A DNA stretch of 64,000 bases from Massilia rhizosphaerae (lineage in GTDB: Bacteria; Pseudomonadota; Gammaproteobacteria; Burkholderiales; Burkholderiaceae_D): contig NZ_JADKYX010000001.1 in assembly GCF_016093545.1 (NCBI RefSeq), positions 620,001 through 684,000 on the forward strand. The letters run 5' to 3'. Each line of letters opens with the position of its first letter. Position 1 is the first letter of the stretch. The translations under genes were made by a program, and so were the position numbers. Under the pieces are notes generated by a model. The model saw nothing but the letters and a program-made list of their open reading frames with translations. It ran no database searches and was not told where the DNA came from. This document shows positions 33,804-43,062 of this stretch, one piece after another.

Positions 33804-36404
33804 CTAGCCGTTGCGTTGCCGGTGCAGCCGGAATGCGTCGCGGACATTTCTGACCAATTCGCCATCCTCCCACGGCTTGGTCATGAACTTGAAGAGTTCC
33901 CCCTGGTTGACGCTGTCCGTCACCGCCGCGAGGTCGGTAAATCCCGACAGGATGATGCGGATGGTATCCGGGTAGAGCTCCCGGACGATCCCCATGAACT
34001 GGGTCCCGGACATGCCGGCCATGCGCTGGTCGGAAATGATGACCTGCACCTTGTTCACGGCGAGCAGCTCGAGACCTTCCTGTCCCCCGCCGGCCGTCAG
34101 TACGCGGTATCCTTCCCGCCGCAGCAGTCGCCGCAACGTCGACAGGTTGCTGGGTTCGTCGTCGACGATCAGCAAAGTATCTTCGTCGACGAGTTGTCCA
34201 AGCGCCAGCTGCATTTTCTCGACGAGCATCGTCTCGAATTGCTCGGCCGGCACCGCCTCGCTGAAGTAAAAGCCCTGCAGTTCGTCGCAGCGGCGCCGGC
34301 GCAGGAATTGCAGTTGCGCTTCGGTCTCGACCCCTTCCGCGATCACACGCAGATGCAGGCTGTGTGCCATGGCGATGATCGCCGTCGCAATCGCCGCGTT
34401 GCCGGTATCGGCATTCACGTCACGAATGAACGCCCGGTCGATCTTGACCACGTCAAACGGAAAACGCTGCAGGTGGGCAAGCGAAGAATGGCCGGTTCCG
34501 AAATCGTCCAGGGACAATTGGATGCCCAGCTCCTTCAAGGTCCGGAGATTGGATGCTGCCATATCCAGGTCGTTCATCACCATGGATTCCGTCAGCTCGA
34601 ATTCGATATGGCGGGCCGGGAGCCGATGCTTGGCGAGCGCATCGGAAATGTTCTGCACGATGTTGCCATTCTTGAGTTGCGCAGCAGACAGATTGACCGC
34701 GACCGGCACGACGTCGACCTGCCGTTGCAGCCAACGCGCCTGTTGGGCGCAGACCGTATCGACCACCCAGGCGCCGATCGGTTCGATCAATCCGACCTCT
34801 TCCGCCAGCGGAATGAAGGTTCCGGGAAACACCAGTCCGCGCCGGGGATGCCGCCACCGGATCAGCGCTTCGGCGCTGACGATGCGTCCGCTCACCAGGT
34901 CGACCCGCGGCTGGTAGTACACGACGAATTCCTGCGCATCGAGGGCACGCTGCAGCTCCGATTCCAGCGCGAGCCTGGATGCGTGGGCTGCATTCATCGC
35001 CGGCGAGTAATACAGATACGTCTTGCCGCGGCGCTTGGCGCTCTGCAATGCCGCTTCCGCGTGCTTGAGCAGCTGCTCGGCGTCGCCGCCATCGCGGGGA
35101 AAGAGCGCCAGCCCGGCGCGCGCGTGAATGCGGACCTCGTTCCCATCGAGCTGGAAGTGCTGGTTGATCGCCCCCAGGATCGCGTCTTCCACGACGCGTT
35201 CAAGATCGGCATCCTGCGCCAGTTCGGCGATGGCGATCGCAAAGGTGGCGCCGCCGATCCGGGCGAGGCTGACGCCGCCCGGGAGCCCCGCGTCGAGCCG
35301 CTGCGCGACCTGCTTGAGCAGCGCGTCGCCCATGTGGCGTCCGAGCGCATCGTTCAATTGCGTGAATCGATCGATATTCACCAGAATCGTGCCGACGTGC
35401 TGCCCGGCCGGCGAGGCGAGAATGAATTGCGCCAGCCTGTCCTCGAACAGCCTGGCGTTCGCCAGTCCGGTCAGCACGTCGTAATACGCCAGATAACTGA
35501 GCCGCTCCTTGTTGTCGATAAACTGCAGCGCAAAGTCGAGGTCGCCGACCAGGTCATCGAGGAGTTTGACTTCCTCGACATTGAAGAACCCGACGGTATC
35601 CGCAAGGAACACCATCACGGCGACGACGCGGCCGGCCGACGACAGCGGCAGCGCGGCGATGGCGACATGGCCTTGCTCGAGCAGTTCCCTTGCCAGCGGC
35701 GCCAGCCCGGCATCCGCTCCGACGTCATTGCAAATCACCGTCCGCGCCTCGCGTGCCGCAACGCATGCCGGCCTCGCACTGTCGACGCTGTCGGCACGCA
35801 AGGTCAGGCGCAGCCGGTCGACAGCGCGGCGGTCGCAGCCGCACCATGCCACGACGCGTCCGTCGAGCGCCCCCGGATCGAACACGCCGATCCACGCCGT
35901 CTTGAATGCACCGACGTGCACGGCAATCCGGCAGACCTCGTCGAACAAAGCGTCGCGCGTATGAATACGGGTGATCGCGGCATTGATCCCGCTCGACACC
36001 GCATAGATCCGGCTGAGCCGCACGATCTTGTCCTGCGCCTGCAGGCGTTCGGTGACGTCATGGGCGAGGACGAACCGGCAAGCGCGTTCGTTGAACCACA
36101 GGGGATGCGACGTGATTTCCACATCGATGAGCGTGCCGTCCTTCCTGGCGTGGCGCCAGATTCCGGATTTCTCGATACTCGGTACGGATGGCTGTCGCAG
36201 ATTGTCGTTCAGCCGCTCCCGCTCTTCCGCCGGACGGATATCGTGAAGCGTCATGGCCAGGAATTCCGCTTCAGCGTAACCGTAATGCACGATCGCCGCC
36301 GCATTGACCGCCATGAACCGGAACGTCTCGAGGTCGTACACCCACATGGGTACGGGATGCGCCTGGAACAGCGCGGAAAACCCGGCATCGGACGGTTGAA
36401 TCAT
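33804..36404 (-). CDS. PAS-GAF-GGDEF-EAL protein with C-terminal receiver domain
   Basis: The 866-residue soluble protein has a PAS domain (about 10-125), a GAF domain (about 150-310), a GGDEF-like domain (about 320-475), EAL (about 490-735) and a receiver domain (about 740-860). The cyclase motif is degraded to GGATF near residue 383, so it should not make c-di-GMP. The EAL domain keeps AEALIRW, DDFGTGHSSL and EGVET and is probably an active phosphodiesterase. The receiver shows VDDEPS, SDQRM and TKPWED. A receiver at the C-terminal end is less common than at the start. ATG at 36404 follows AGGA. It converges on the YeeE pair. Confidence 0.9.
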   Translation of the reverse strand: MIQPSDAGFSALFQAHPVPMWVYDLETFRFMAVNAAAIVHYGYAEAEFLAMTLHDIRPAEERERLNDNLRQPSVPSIEKSGIWRHARKDGTLIDVEITSHPLWFNERACRFVLAHDVTERLQAQDKIVRLSRIYAVSSGINAAITRIHTRDALFDEVCRIAVHVGAFKTAWIGVFDPGALDGRVVAWCGCDRRAVDRLRLTLRADSVDSARPACVAAREARTVICNDVGADAGLAPLARELLEQGHVAIAALPLSSAGRVVAVMVFLADTVGFFNVEEVKLLDDLVGDLDFALQFIDNKERLSYLAYYDVLTGLANARLFEDRLAQFILASPAGQHVGTILVNIDRFTQLNDALGRHMGDALLKQVAQRLDAGLPGGVSLARIGGATFAIAIAELAQDADLERVVEDAILGAINQHFQLDGNEVRIHARAGLALFPRDGGDAEQLLKHAEAALQSAKRRGKTYLYYSPAMNAAHASRLALESELQRALDAQEFVVYYQPRVDLVSGRIVSAEALIRWRHPRRGLVFPGTFIPLAEEVGLIEPIGAWVVDTVCAQQARWLQRQVDVVPVAVNLSAAQLKNGNIVQNISDALAKHRLPARHIEFELTESMVMNDLDMAASNLRTLKELGIQLSLDDFGTGHSSLAHLQRFPFDVVKIDRAFIRDVNADTGNAAIATAIIAMAHSLHLRVIAEGVETEAQLQFLRRRRCDELQGFYFSEAVPAEQFETMLVEKMQLALGQLVDEDTLLIVDDEPSNLSTLRRLLRREGYRVLTAGGGQEGLELLAVNKVQVIISDQRMAGMSGTQFMGIVRELYPDTIRIILSGFTDLAAVTDSVNQGELFKFMTKPWEDGELVRNVRDAFRLHRQRNG

Positions 36405-36598
36405 GACATTCCTAAAAGCCGCGTTCGGGATACATTGCGGAATAAGCCGGTCATCTTGTCGAAGTGCAGCCGGTTCAAGAATGCTTGATCCACCGCATTT
36501 TTGCAAGGCAGTTTTTTTGCCACAAAATGGCGTTCCCGACGCCCGCGCCAGGCGGCGCCGTTTGCTTTAGAATCCTTGTCTTTTAGCAAGCGGACATC

Positions 36599-37969
36599 AT
36601 GGCCTCCGACGACACCCAACTCCACCGCGGCCTCAAGAGCCGGCACATCCAGCTGATGGCCCTCGGCGGCGCCATCGGCACGGGCCTCTTCCTCGGCGTG
36701 GCGGAGACGGTCCGCCTGGCCGGTCCCTCGGTCCTGCTCGGCTATGCCATCGCCGGCCTGATCGCTTTTTTGATCATGCGCCAGCTGTCCGAGATGATGG
36801 TCGACGAACCCGTGGCCGGCTCGTTCGGCCACTTCGCCGACAAGTATTGCGGCCGCTTCGCCGGCTTCGTCTCCGGCTGGAATTACTGGGTGTTGTACGT
36901 GCTCGTCAGCATGGCCGAGCTGTCCGCCGTCGGCATCTACGTGCAGTACTGGTTCCCGGGCGTGCCCACATGGGTGTCGGCGCTCGGATGCTTCCTGCTC
37001 GCGAACGGCATCAGCCTCATCAACGTGCGCGCGTTCGGCGAGAGCGAGTTCTGGTTTTCCGTGATCAAGGTGGCGGCCATCGTCGCGATGATCGTCTACG
37101 GCGTGTTCCTGCTCGCGAGCGGCGGGGCGGGACCGCAGGCGTCCGTCGCCAACCTGTGGACGCACGGCGGCTTTTTCGCGCACGGGATCAAGGGGCTCGT
37201 GATGTCGATGGCGATCATCATGTTTTCGTTCGGCGGCCTGGAAGTCATCGGCATCACGGCGGCCGAGGCGGCCGATCCGTCGCGCTCGATCCCGCGCGCG
37301 ACGAACCAGACCCTGTGGCGCATCCTCGTGTTCTATGTCGGCGCGCTGGCCGTGCTGCTGGCGCTGTATCCGTGGGACCAGATCGTGCCCGGCGCCAGCC
37401 CGTTCGTGCTGATCTTCAAGGCGCTGGATGCCGGCGTCGTCGCGCACGTGCTGAACGTCGTCGTGCTGACGGCCGCGCTGTCCGTCTACAACAGCTGCGT
37501 GTACTCCAACAGCCGCATGCTGTACGGCCTGGCCGTGCAGGGCCACGCGCCGCGCGCGCTGCTGCGCGTGAACGAGCGCGGCGTGCCGCTCGCGTCGCTG
37601 GGCGTGTCGGCCGTCGCCACGGCGCTGTGCGTGGGCGTCAACTACGCCGTGCCGGGCAAGGCGCTGGGCTTGCTGATGGGCCTCGCCGTGGCCGGCATGC
37701 TGATCAACTGGGCGATGATCAGCTGGTCGCACCTGCGCTTTCGCGCCGCCAAGCGCGCCGCGGGCCAGCGGACGGCGTTCCCGAGCCCGCTCTATCCGTT
37801 CACGAACTGGGCCTGCCTGCTCTATCTCGGCGGGATCGTCGCGGTCATGTATGCGACGCCGGAACTGCGCCTGTCCGTGTGGCTGATCCCCGCCTGGCTC
37901 GTCGCGCTGGCCGCGGGCTACCGCGCGGCGGAGGGCCGGCGCGCCCGCCTCGCCCGCGCCGGCGCCTAG
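36599..37969 (+). CDS. Amino acid permease, AroP/PheP-like
   Basis: This 456-residue inner membrane transporter has about twelve helices. The APC-family signature HRGLKSRHIQLMALGGAIGT followed by GLFLG is clear. FAGFVSGWNYWVLYVLVSMAEL and YVQYWFPGVPTW resemble the aromatic and GABA permeases of the E. coli AroP group. It would import an amino acid with protons; aromatic specificity is a guess supported by the tyrosine catabolic genes 6 kb away. There is no strong ribosome site. Confidence 0.87.
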   Translation: MASDDTQLHRGLKSRHIQLMALGGAIGTGLFLGVAETVRLAGPSVLLGYAIAGLIAFLIMRQLSEMMVDEPVAGSFGHFADKYCGRFAGFVSGWNYWVLYVLVSMAELSAVGIYVQYWFPGVPTWVSALGCFLLANGISLINVRAFGESEFWFSVIKVAAIVAMIVYGVFLLASGGAGPQASVANLWTHGGFFAHGIKGLVMSMAIIMFSFGGLEVIGITAAEAADPSRSIPRATNQTLWRILVFYVGALAVLLALYPWDQIVPGASPFVLIFKALDAGVVAHVLNVVVLTAALSVYNSCVYSNSRMLYGLAVQGHAPRALLRVNERGVPLASLGVSAVATALCVGVNYAVPGKALGLLMGLAVAGMLINWAMISWSHLRFRAAKRAAGQRTAFPSPLYPFTNWACLLYLGGIVAVMYATPELRLSVWLIPAWLVALAAGYRAAEGRRARLARAGA

Positions 37970-38054
37970 CGGCCGCTGGCGGCGCGTACGCCGCGTGTCC
38001 CGTCATGGATGCTACACTCGGCCCATTCCAAAAGCGACGAGTTGCGAGCCGAGC

Positions 38055-38321
38055 ATGGAACAACAAGAGTTTCTCGACACCCTGGAGGCGGAAGGCTATG
38101 CGGCGCCGGTGCTGGTGCGGCGCGAACCGGACGGCCGCCTCGACGACCACGCCCATCCGTTCGAAGCGAAGGCGCTGATCCTCAAGGGCGAAGTCCGCAT
38201 CCACGCGGGCGGCGAAATCAAGATCTACCGCCCCGGCGACGTGTTCCACCTGCGCCGCGACGAACCGCACCGCGAAAGCTACGGCCCGGACGGCGTGGAA
38301 TACCTGGCCGGCCGCCGCTAG
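38055..38321 (+). CDS. Small cupin-domain protein
   Basis: The 88-residue protein is a single cupin barrel: DDHAHPFEAKALILKGEVRI holds the first metal-binding histidines and glutamate, and YRPGDVFHLRRDEPHRESYG the second motif. Such minimal cupins may bind metals or small ligands or act as sensors; no reaction can be assigned. ATG at 38055 was chosen as the first in frame with a full cupin motif. Its stop codon TAG is shared, through the palindrome CTAG, with the stop of the convergent gene. Confidence 0.82.
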   Translation: MEQQEFLDTLEAEGYAAPVLVRREPDGRLDDHAHPFEAKALILKGEVRIHAGGEIKIYRPGDVFHLRRDEPHRESYGPDGVEYLAGRR

Positions 38322-38848
38322 GCGCCGGCGCGCGCCTGGGCCAGCACGAGCACGGGCTGCGCGCCCGGCGCGCGGAACACGATCGCGAAGCAGTCGAACC
38401 AGTCCTGCGGATCGGGGCAGCCATCGGCCAGCATCGCCCGGTAATCGTCTTCCGCTTCGTACGAATACACGACGACGACTTCGCCGGCCACGGGGCCGAA
38501 CCACGCCTCGTCGTCCGCGTGCGGGCGCACGCCGTCGCCGTGGCGGCCGCTCCAGCCGTGCCGGGCCGGGTCGAACAGCAGCACGTCACGCCCGCACACG
38601 GGACACGCCGCGTGGACCGGTGCGACGGGCGCTGCGACCGTCTTGCGGCCGAACAGGCCGCGCCGCTCCTGCCGCCGCGCCGTGCGCAGCCTCAGCTCCC
38701 AGCTGCCGCACGGGCACCCGAGCCGGCGCGCGAGACAATCCGGGCCGTGCCGCAAGCCGCGCACGGCGGGCGTCGCGACGTTGGCCAGCATGAAGGGCGC
38801 CAGGTTGGCGGGGATGCGGGCACCGAGCAGGGCAACGAGGTCCGACAC
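38318..38848 (-). CDS. Protein of unknown function with two CxxC-type motifs
   Basis: I do not recognise this 176-residue protein. It contains LGCPCGSWELRLRT (about 44-57) and AACPVCGRDVLLFDP (about 80-94), two cysteine pairs that could hold a zinc ribbon. Then comes an acidic half with WFGPVAGEVVVVYSYEAEDD and PQDWFDCFAIVF. No signal peptide is seen, so it is probably cytosolic. It overlaps the cupin gene by 4 bases at the shared CTAG stop. The cysteine synthase gene lies upstream on the same strand, with its stop 24 bases from this start, so the two may form one transcript. Confidence 0.7.
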   Translation of the reverse strand: MSDLVALLGARIPANLAPFMLANVATPAVRGLRHGPDCLARRLGCPCGSWELRLRTARRQERRGLFGRKTVAAPVAPVHAACPVCGRDVLLFDPARHGWSGRHGDGVRPHADDEAWFGPVAGEVVVVYSYEAEDDYRAMLADGCPDPQDWFDCFAIVFRAPGAQPVLVLAQARAGA

Positions 38849-38872
38849 CGCAGCCTCCAGGATCAGAGTGAG

Positions 38873-39790
38873 TCAGAAATACTTCGACAGATAGTACACG
38901 CCGGAGTCCGGGAACACAGTGGCCACACGCTTGCCCGCCAGCTGCGGCAGCAGCTGCGCGATGCCGGCCGCGACGCAGCCGCTCGATCCGCCGGCCAGGA
39001 TGCCCTCCTCCGCCGCGAGGCGCCGGCACCATTCCAGCGCGTCTTCGTCCGCGATCTGCACGACGTCGTCCACGACGTCCGGGTCGAAGCTGCGCGACGC
39101 CTGGCACTTGCCCACGCCTTCGACGACGCTCACGAACGGCCCTTCCGCGGACACGTCGGAGACGACCTTGCGGTATGCCGAGTTGCGCGGTTCCACGCCG
39201 AGCACGACCACGTCCGGCTTCTGTTCCTTGAGGTAGCGGCCGATGCCGGAAATCGTGCCGCCCGAACCGATGCCGCACACGAACACGTCGACCTCGCCGG
39301 CCACCTGCCGCCACAGCTCCGGTCCCGTGTCGCGGTAATGGGCTTCGCGGTTCAGCGCTGAGCGGTACTGGTCGAGGTAGTGGATGTTCTCGCCCTGCGC
39401 GAGCCGCTCGGCCACGGCCTGGTAGCCGCCGGCGGGATCGCGGCCGTCCTCCGGCGCGCACAGGTGCACCTCGGCCCCGTAGGCGCGGATGCGCTTGATC
39501 TTTTCGATGCTCGTCGTCTGCGGCACGGTGACGTCGCAGCGCAGGCCGAGCACGGCGCTGGCCATGGCGAGCGCCGCCCCCGTGTTGCCGGACGAGCTCT
39601 CGACGACATGCGCCGTGCCCGCCGGCAGGCTTTGCAGCATGAAGCGCACCATCCGGTCCTTGATGCTGCCGCCCGGGTTCATGTATTCCAGCTTCGCCAC
39701 CACGTCCACGCCGGGGAACAGACGTCCCAGCCTGACGACGGGGGTGTCGCCGATCGCGTCCATCACGGAAGATTTGACTTGGGATTCCAC
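38873..39790 (-). CDS. Cysteine synthase family PLP enzyme
   Basis: This 305-residue enzyme belongs to the cysteine synthase/cystathionine beta-synthase fold. The PLP lysine is in MNPGGSIKDRMVRFML, SSSGNTGAALA binds the substrate, and GIGSGGTISGIGRYLKE binds the PLP phosphate. It would join a sulfur nucleophile with O-acetylserine, O-phosphoserine or serine. The sequence does not settle among CysK, CysM and the CBS type; it lacks a CBS regulatory domain. GTG at 39790 was chosen because AAAGGAG precedes it and the homology begins at once (VMDAIGDTPVVRLGRL). Confidence 0.9.
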   Translation of the reverse strand: MESQVKSSVMDAIGDTPVVRLGRLFPGVDVVAKLEYMNPGGSIKDRMVRFMLQSLPAGTAHVVESSSGNTGAALAMASAVLGLRCDVTVPQTTSIEKIKRIRAYGAEVHLCAPEDGRDPAGGYQAVAERLAQGENIHYLDQYRSALNREAHYRDTGPELWRQVAGEVDVFVCGIGSGGTISGIGRYLKEQKPDVVVLGVEPRNSAYRKVVSDVSAEGPFVSVVEGVGKCQASRSFDPDVVDDVVQIADEDALEWCRRLAAEEGILAGGSSGCVAAGIAQLLPQLAGKRVATVFPDSGVYYLSKYF

Positions 39791-39963
39791 GCCGCTCCTT
39801 TCACTGAGATTGCCGCTAAGAAAGACTAGCACAACAATCCGTTCAATGGCGTCGGATTGAAAACGTGCGCGCGGCCCGGATGAACTTCGTACCTTAACCG
39901 GCCGACGCACGTTCCGGCAAGACATCATCGTGCTCCTGCGACCAAACTGCTTCATCGCCACAA

Positions 39964-40140
39964 CTGAAATATCTCAGCGACAATACGCGTATTTGCGACC
40001 TGAACGCGTACACGAGCTTCGACGAGACTGCCTATATGCTGCCCGTCCCCACCGATCGCAAGGAGAACGTCGAGACCGCGTTCACGGCCCTCGGCGCAGG
40101 AGACGGCCAGCCTGGCCAAGTAAATCCAGGCCGGCAATAA
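39964..40140 (+). pseudogene. M16 (insulinase-like) metallopeptidase fragment
   Basis: In this frame the sequence reads LNAYTSFDETAYMLPVPTD followed by RKENVETAFTALG and ends at TAA (40138). This matches the stretch after the HxxEH zinc site of M16 peptidases, where NAYTSFDETVYML is strongly conserved. The HxxEH site is missing upstream, and the frame breaks into unrelated residues after about 45 codons. It is a remnant of a larger gene, located between the cysteine synthase and hemoglobin genes. Confidence 0.68.
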
Positions 40141-40160
40141 CTGCATTTTAAATGCATCTT
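40139..40160. promoter_or_regulatory. NsrR-like nitric oxide repressor box
   Basis: AACTGCATTTTAAATGCATC followed by TT contains the perfect 15-bp palindrome TGCATTTTAAATGCA. It closely matches the NsrR operator described for beta- and gammaproteobacteria (AAGATGCATTT and its complement). It lies about 75 bases before the truncated hemoglobin gene. NsrR is an iron-sulfur repressor released by nitric oxide, so the hemoglobin is probably induced by NO. Confidence 0.72.
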
Positions 40161-40235
40161 TGGTAGAATGATGGTGCCGGGTCGATGGTCAATAATCGAT
40201 CCCGGCGCCGTTTCCATTTCTACCGCAGGCCACGC

Positions 40236-40610
40236 ATGCCCTCCCCCGCCATCACCGAATCGTCGATCGTCCAGCTGGTCGACACGTTTTATGCCCGCGT
40301 GCGCGACGACGCCGTGCTGTCCCCCGTGTTCGAAGCGAAGCTGGCCGGCCGCTGGCACGAGCACATGCCGCGCATGGTTGCGTTCTGGACCAAGGTCTTG
40401 CTGGGCACGGGCGAGTTCCAGGGCAATGTGTTCGGCAAGCACATGGCCCTGTCCGGCATCGAGACGGAGCACTTCGTCCGCTGGCTCACGCTGTTCCGGC
40501 TGACGGCGGTCGACGTGTTCGGCATCGACGGCGCGACGGAGGCGCTGGCCGTGGCCCAGCGCATCGCCTCGAGCCTGCAACTGGGCTTCTTCGGCGATAT
40601 CCGCGTCTGA
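40236..40610 (+). CDS. Group III truncated hemoglobin
   Basis: The 124-residue globin has the group III pattern: VQLVDTFYARVRDDAVLSPV, then AGRWHEHMPRMVAFWTKVLL with the conserved tryptophan, and FGKHMALSGIETEHFVRWL, where KHMAL carries the proximal haem histidine. Group III proteins such as Campylobacter Ctb are linked to NO tolerance and oxygen handling. The NsrR-like box upstream fits that role. ATG at 40236 was preferred to an upstream frame start at 40185, because the globin fold starts here. Its stop adjoins the convergent kinase gene without a gap. Confidence 0.9.
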   Translation: MPSPAITESSIVQLVDTFYARVRDDAVLSPVFEAKLAGRWHEHMPRMVAFWTKVLLGTGEFQGNVFGKHMALSGIETEHFVRWLTLFRLTAVDVFGIDGATEALAVAQRIASSLQLGFFGDIRV

Positions 40611-42917
40611 TCAGGCCAGCTTGCCGGTGGCGGCGCGGTCCGCCATGGCGGCCAGCAGCGCCTGTTTCAGCTGCAGATCCGTGAACGGCTTGGTCAGCAC
40701 ACGGGCCGTCACGTCGGCCACGCCGGCCACCAGGTTACCGTAGCCGGACGCGAACACGATGGCGACGTCCGGATGGCCGGCGACGATGCGCCGGGCCAAG
40801 CTCAGGCCGTCCTGGTCCGGCAGGCTGTAGTCGACGACGGCCGCGTCGTAGCGCCCGCGCGCCAGCAGCTCGATGGCCTCGCCCGCCGTCGCCGCCTCGT
40901 CGGCCTGGAAGCCGGCGTCCAGCAGGATCCCCCGATACAGCTCGCGCGCCCGGGCGTCGTCGTCCACGAGCAGCACGCGCGGGCCGTCCGCCCGGGCCGG
41001 GCCGCCCAGCAGCTGGCGCACCTTGCCCGCCAGCTTTTCGCGCCGGTACGGCTTCGACAGCAGCTCCACGCCCGGGTCGAGGCGGCCGCCGTGGATGATC
41101 GCGTTCTGCGTGTAGCCGGACGTGTACAGGACCTTCATGTCCGGCAGCAGCGCCCGCGCCTGGCGCACCAGTTCCGTGCTATTGAGCTTGCCGGGCATGA
41201 CCACGTCCGTGAACAGCAGGTCGCAGCGCACGCCGGCCTTGAGAACGGCCAGCGCCATCTCGGCATCGTCGGCGCGCAGCACGCGGTAGCCCAGCTGGGA
41301 CAGCATGCCGACGACGGTGGCCTGGACGTTCGGGTCGTCCTCGACGACGAGGATCGTTTCCGTGCCGCCGCGCGCCTCGCCCGCGACCGGTTCGGGCAGC
41401 GTCTGTTCCGCCTCCAGGGCGCGCGGGAAATAGGCCTTGATCGTGGTGCCGTGGCCCACTTCGCTGTAGATGCGGAAATGGCCGCCGCTCTGCTTGACGA
41501 AGCCGAACGCCATCGACAGCCCCAGGCCCGTGCCTTGCCCTTCGCTCTTGGTCGTGAAGAACGGCTCGATGGCGCGCTCGCGCACGTCGGGCGCCATGCC
41601 CGTGCCCGTGTCGGTGATCGCGAGCAGCACGTACTGCCCCGGCGGCACCTCGTGCGCCGCGCTCACGTACGTATCGTCGAGCATCGTGTTGGACAATTCC
41701 ACCGTGAGCTTGCCGCCGCCCGGCATCGCGTCGCGGGCGTTGATGGCGAGGTTCAGCACGACGTTTTCCAGCTGGTGCGGATCGAGAGTCGCATTCCACA
41801 GCGAGGCCGACACGACGGTCTCCACCTCGACGTGCTCGCCGACGGCGCGCCGCACCAGTTCCTCCATGTTGCGCACGACGCGGCCCGGGTTCAGCACGTA
41901 CGGCTGCAGCGGCTGGCGGCGCGCGAACGCGAGCAGTTGCGACGACAGCTTGGCGCCCCGGTCGACGCCGCCCAGGGCCATCTGCAGATGGCGTTGCGCG
42001 GCGGGCTGGCCGGCCACGGCGCCGCCCAGCAGTTGCAGGCTGCCGCCGATCACTTGCAGGATGTTGTTGAAGTCGTGGGCGACGCCTCCGGTCAGCTTGC
42101 CGACCGCTTCCAGCCGCTGCGCGTGCTGCAGCGCGTGGCGCGCCTCTTCCAGCTGGACGCGCTGGGTGACGTCGCGCGTGATCTTCGCGAAGCCGACGAG
42201 GCGGCCGTCCGCGTCGCGGATCGCATCGACGACGACGTCGGCCCGGAAGCGCGTGCCGTCCTTGCGCACGCGCACGCCCTCGCCCTGGAAGCGGCCCAGC
42301 TCGCGCGCCGTCACCAGCACGTGCTCCGGCAGGCCGGCGCGCCGGTCGTCGTCCGTGTAGAAGCGGCTGAAATGCGTGCCGATCACCTCGTCGGCCGTGT
42401 AGCCCTTGATATTGCGCGCGCCCGCGTTCCACGTCGTCACGAGGCCTTCCGGCGACAGCATGTAGATGGCGTAGTCGATCACGCTGTCGACCAGCAGCCG
42501 GAATTGCTCCTCGCTGCGGCGCAGCGCTTCGCGCGCGAGCTTCTTGTCGCTGATGTCGCGCGTGATCTTGGCGAAGCCGAGCAGCCGGCCTTCGTCGTCC
42601 AGGATGGGATCGATGACGACGGAGGCCCAGTAATGGCTGCCGTCCTTGCGCACGCGCCAGCCTTCCGCTTCGAACCGCCCCATTTCCAGCGCCGTGGCGA
42701 GCGCGCGTTCCGGCAGGCCGGCGGCGCGGTCGGCCGGCGTGTAGAACCGGGAAAAGTGCTCGCCCAGGATCTCGGCCTCCGAATAGCCCTTGAAGCGGCG
42801 GGCGCCGGCGTTCCAGCTGGCGACGGTGCCGTCGGGATTCAGCATGTAGATCGCGTAGTCCGCGACGCGCTCGATCAGCATTTGCATGCGGCGCTGGGTG
42901 GTGAAATCGGAGGTCAT
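40611..42917 (-). CDS. PAS-PAS hybrid histidine kinase with two receiver domains
   Basis: The 768-residue soluble protein has two similar PAS domains (about 10-125 and 135-255; both contain DYAIYML and a WNAGAR motif), a kinase domain with LTGGVAHDFNNILQVIGGSL (histidine near 280), and ATP-binding NARDAMPGGG, DTGTGM and GTGLGLSM. Two receivers follow (about 525-640 with TDVVMPG, and 650-765 with VDYSLPD). The paired PAS domains look like an internal duplication. No DNA-binding output is attached, so phosphate probably goes to a separate regulator not in this window. Confidence 0.92.
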   Translation of the reverse strand: MTSDFTTQRRMQMLIERVADYAIYMLNPDGTVASWNAGARRFKGYSEAEILGEHFSRFYTPADRAAGLPERALATALEMGRFEAEGWRVRKDGSHYWASVVIDPILDDEGRLLGFAKITRDISDKKLAREALRRSEEQFRLLVDSVIDYAIYMLSPEGLVTTWNAGARNIKGYTADEVIGTHFSRFYTDDDRRAGLPEHVLVTARELGRFQGEGVRVRKDGTRFRADVVVDAIRDADGRLVGFAKITRDVTQRVQLEEARHALQHAQRLEAVGKLTGGVAHDFNNILQVIGGSLQLLGGAVAGQPAAQRHLQMALGGVDRGAKLSSQLLAFARRQPLQPYVLNPGRVVRNMEELVRRAVGEHVEVETVVSASLWNATLDPHQLENVVLNLAINARDAMPGGGKLTVELSNTMLDDTYVSAAHEVPPGQYVLLAITDTGTGMAPDVRERAIEPFFTTKSEGQGTGLGLSMAFGFVKQSGGHFRIYSEVGHGTTIKAYFPRALEAEQTLPEPVAGEARGGTETILVVEDDPNVQATVVGMLSQLGYRVLRADDAEMALAVLKAGVRCDLLFTDVVMPGKLNSTELVRQARALLPDMKVLYTSGYTQNAIIHGGRLDPGVELLSKPYRREKLAGKVRQLLGGPARADGPRVLLVDDDARARELYRGILLDAGFQADEAATAGEAIELLARGRYDAAVVDYSLPDQDGLSLARRIVAGHPDVAIVFASGYGNLVAGVADVTARVLTKPFTDLQLKQALLAAMADRAATGKLA

Positions 42918-43029
42918 GGCGGCGAAAAGTCAAACGTCGGCGGTCTCATTATAACATTCTGGAAATTTCCATGCATTAAATGAAACGTTTGTAGCCGCCG
43001 AGACAAGATTGTGTATTCGCCACGATCGC

Positions 43030-43060
43030 GGTGCCCGGCCATCGTCGACGGCCGGGCACC
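43030..43060 (-). terminator. Hairpin after the proline-rich protein gene
   Basis: An 11-bp perfect stem (GGTGCCCGGCC/GGCCGGGCACC) with a 9-base loop lies 2 bases beyond the stop of the minus-strand gene at 43063-44250. No T run follows on the minus strand. It may protect the transcript end or act with Rho. Confidence 0.5.
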
Positions 43061-43062
43061 CG

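Noticed and set aside
33462..36488. About 1000-codon open frame on the plus strand opposite the PAS-GAF-EAL protein
   Set aside because: No start site or motif, and it would overlap the end of the second YeeE gene in a different frame.
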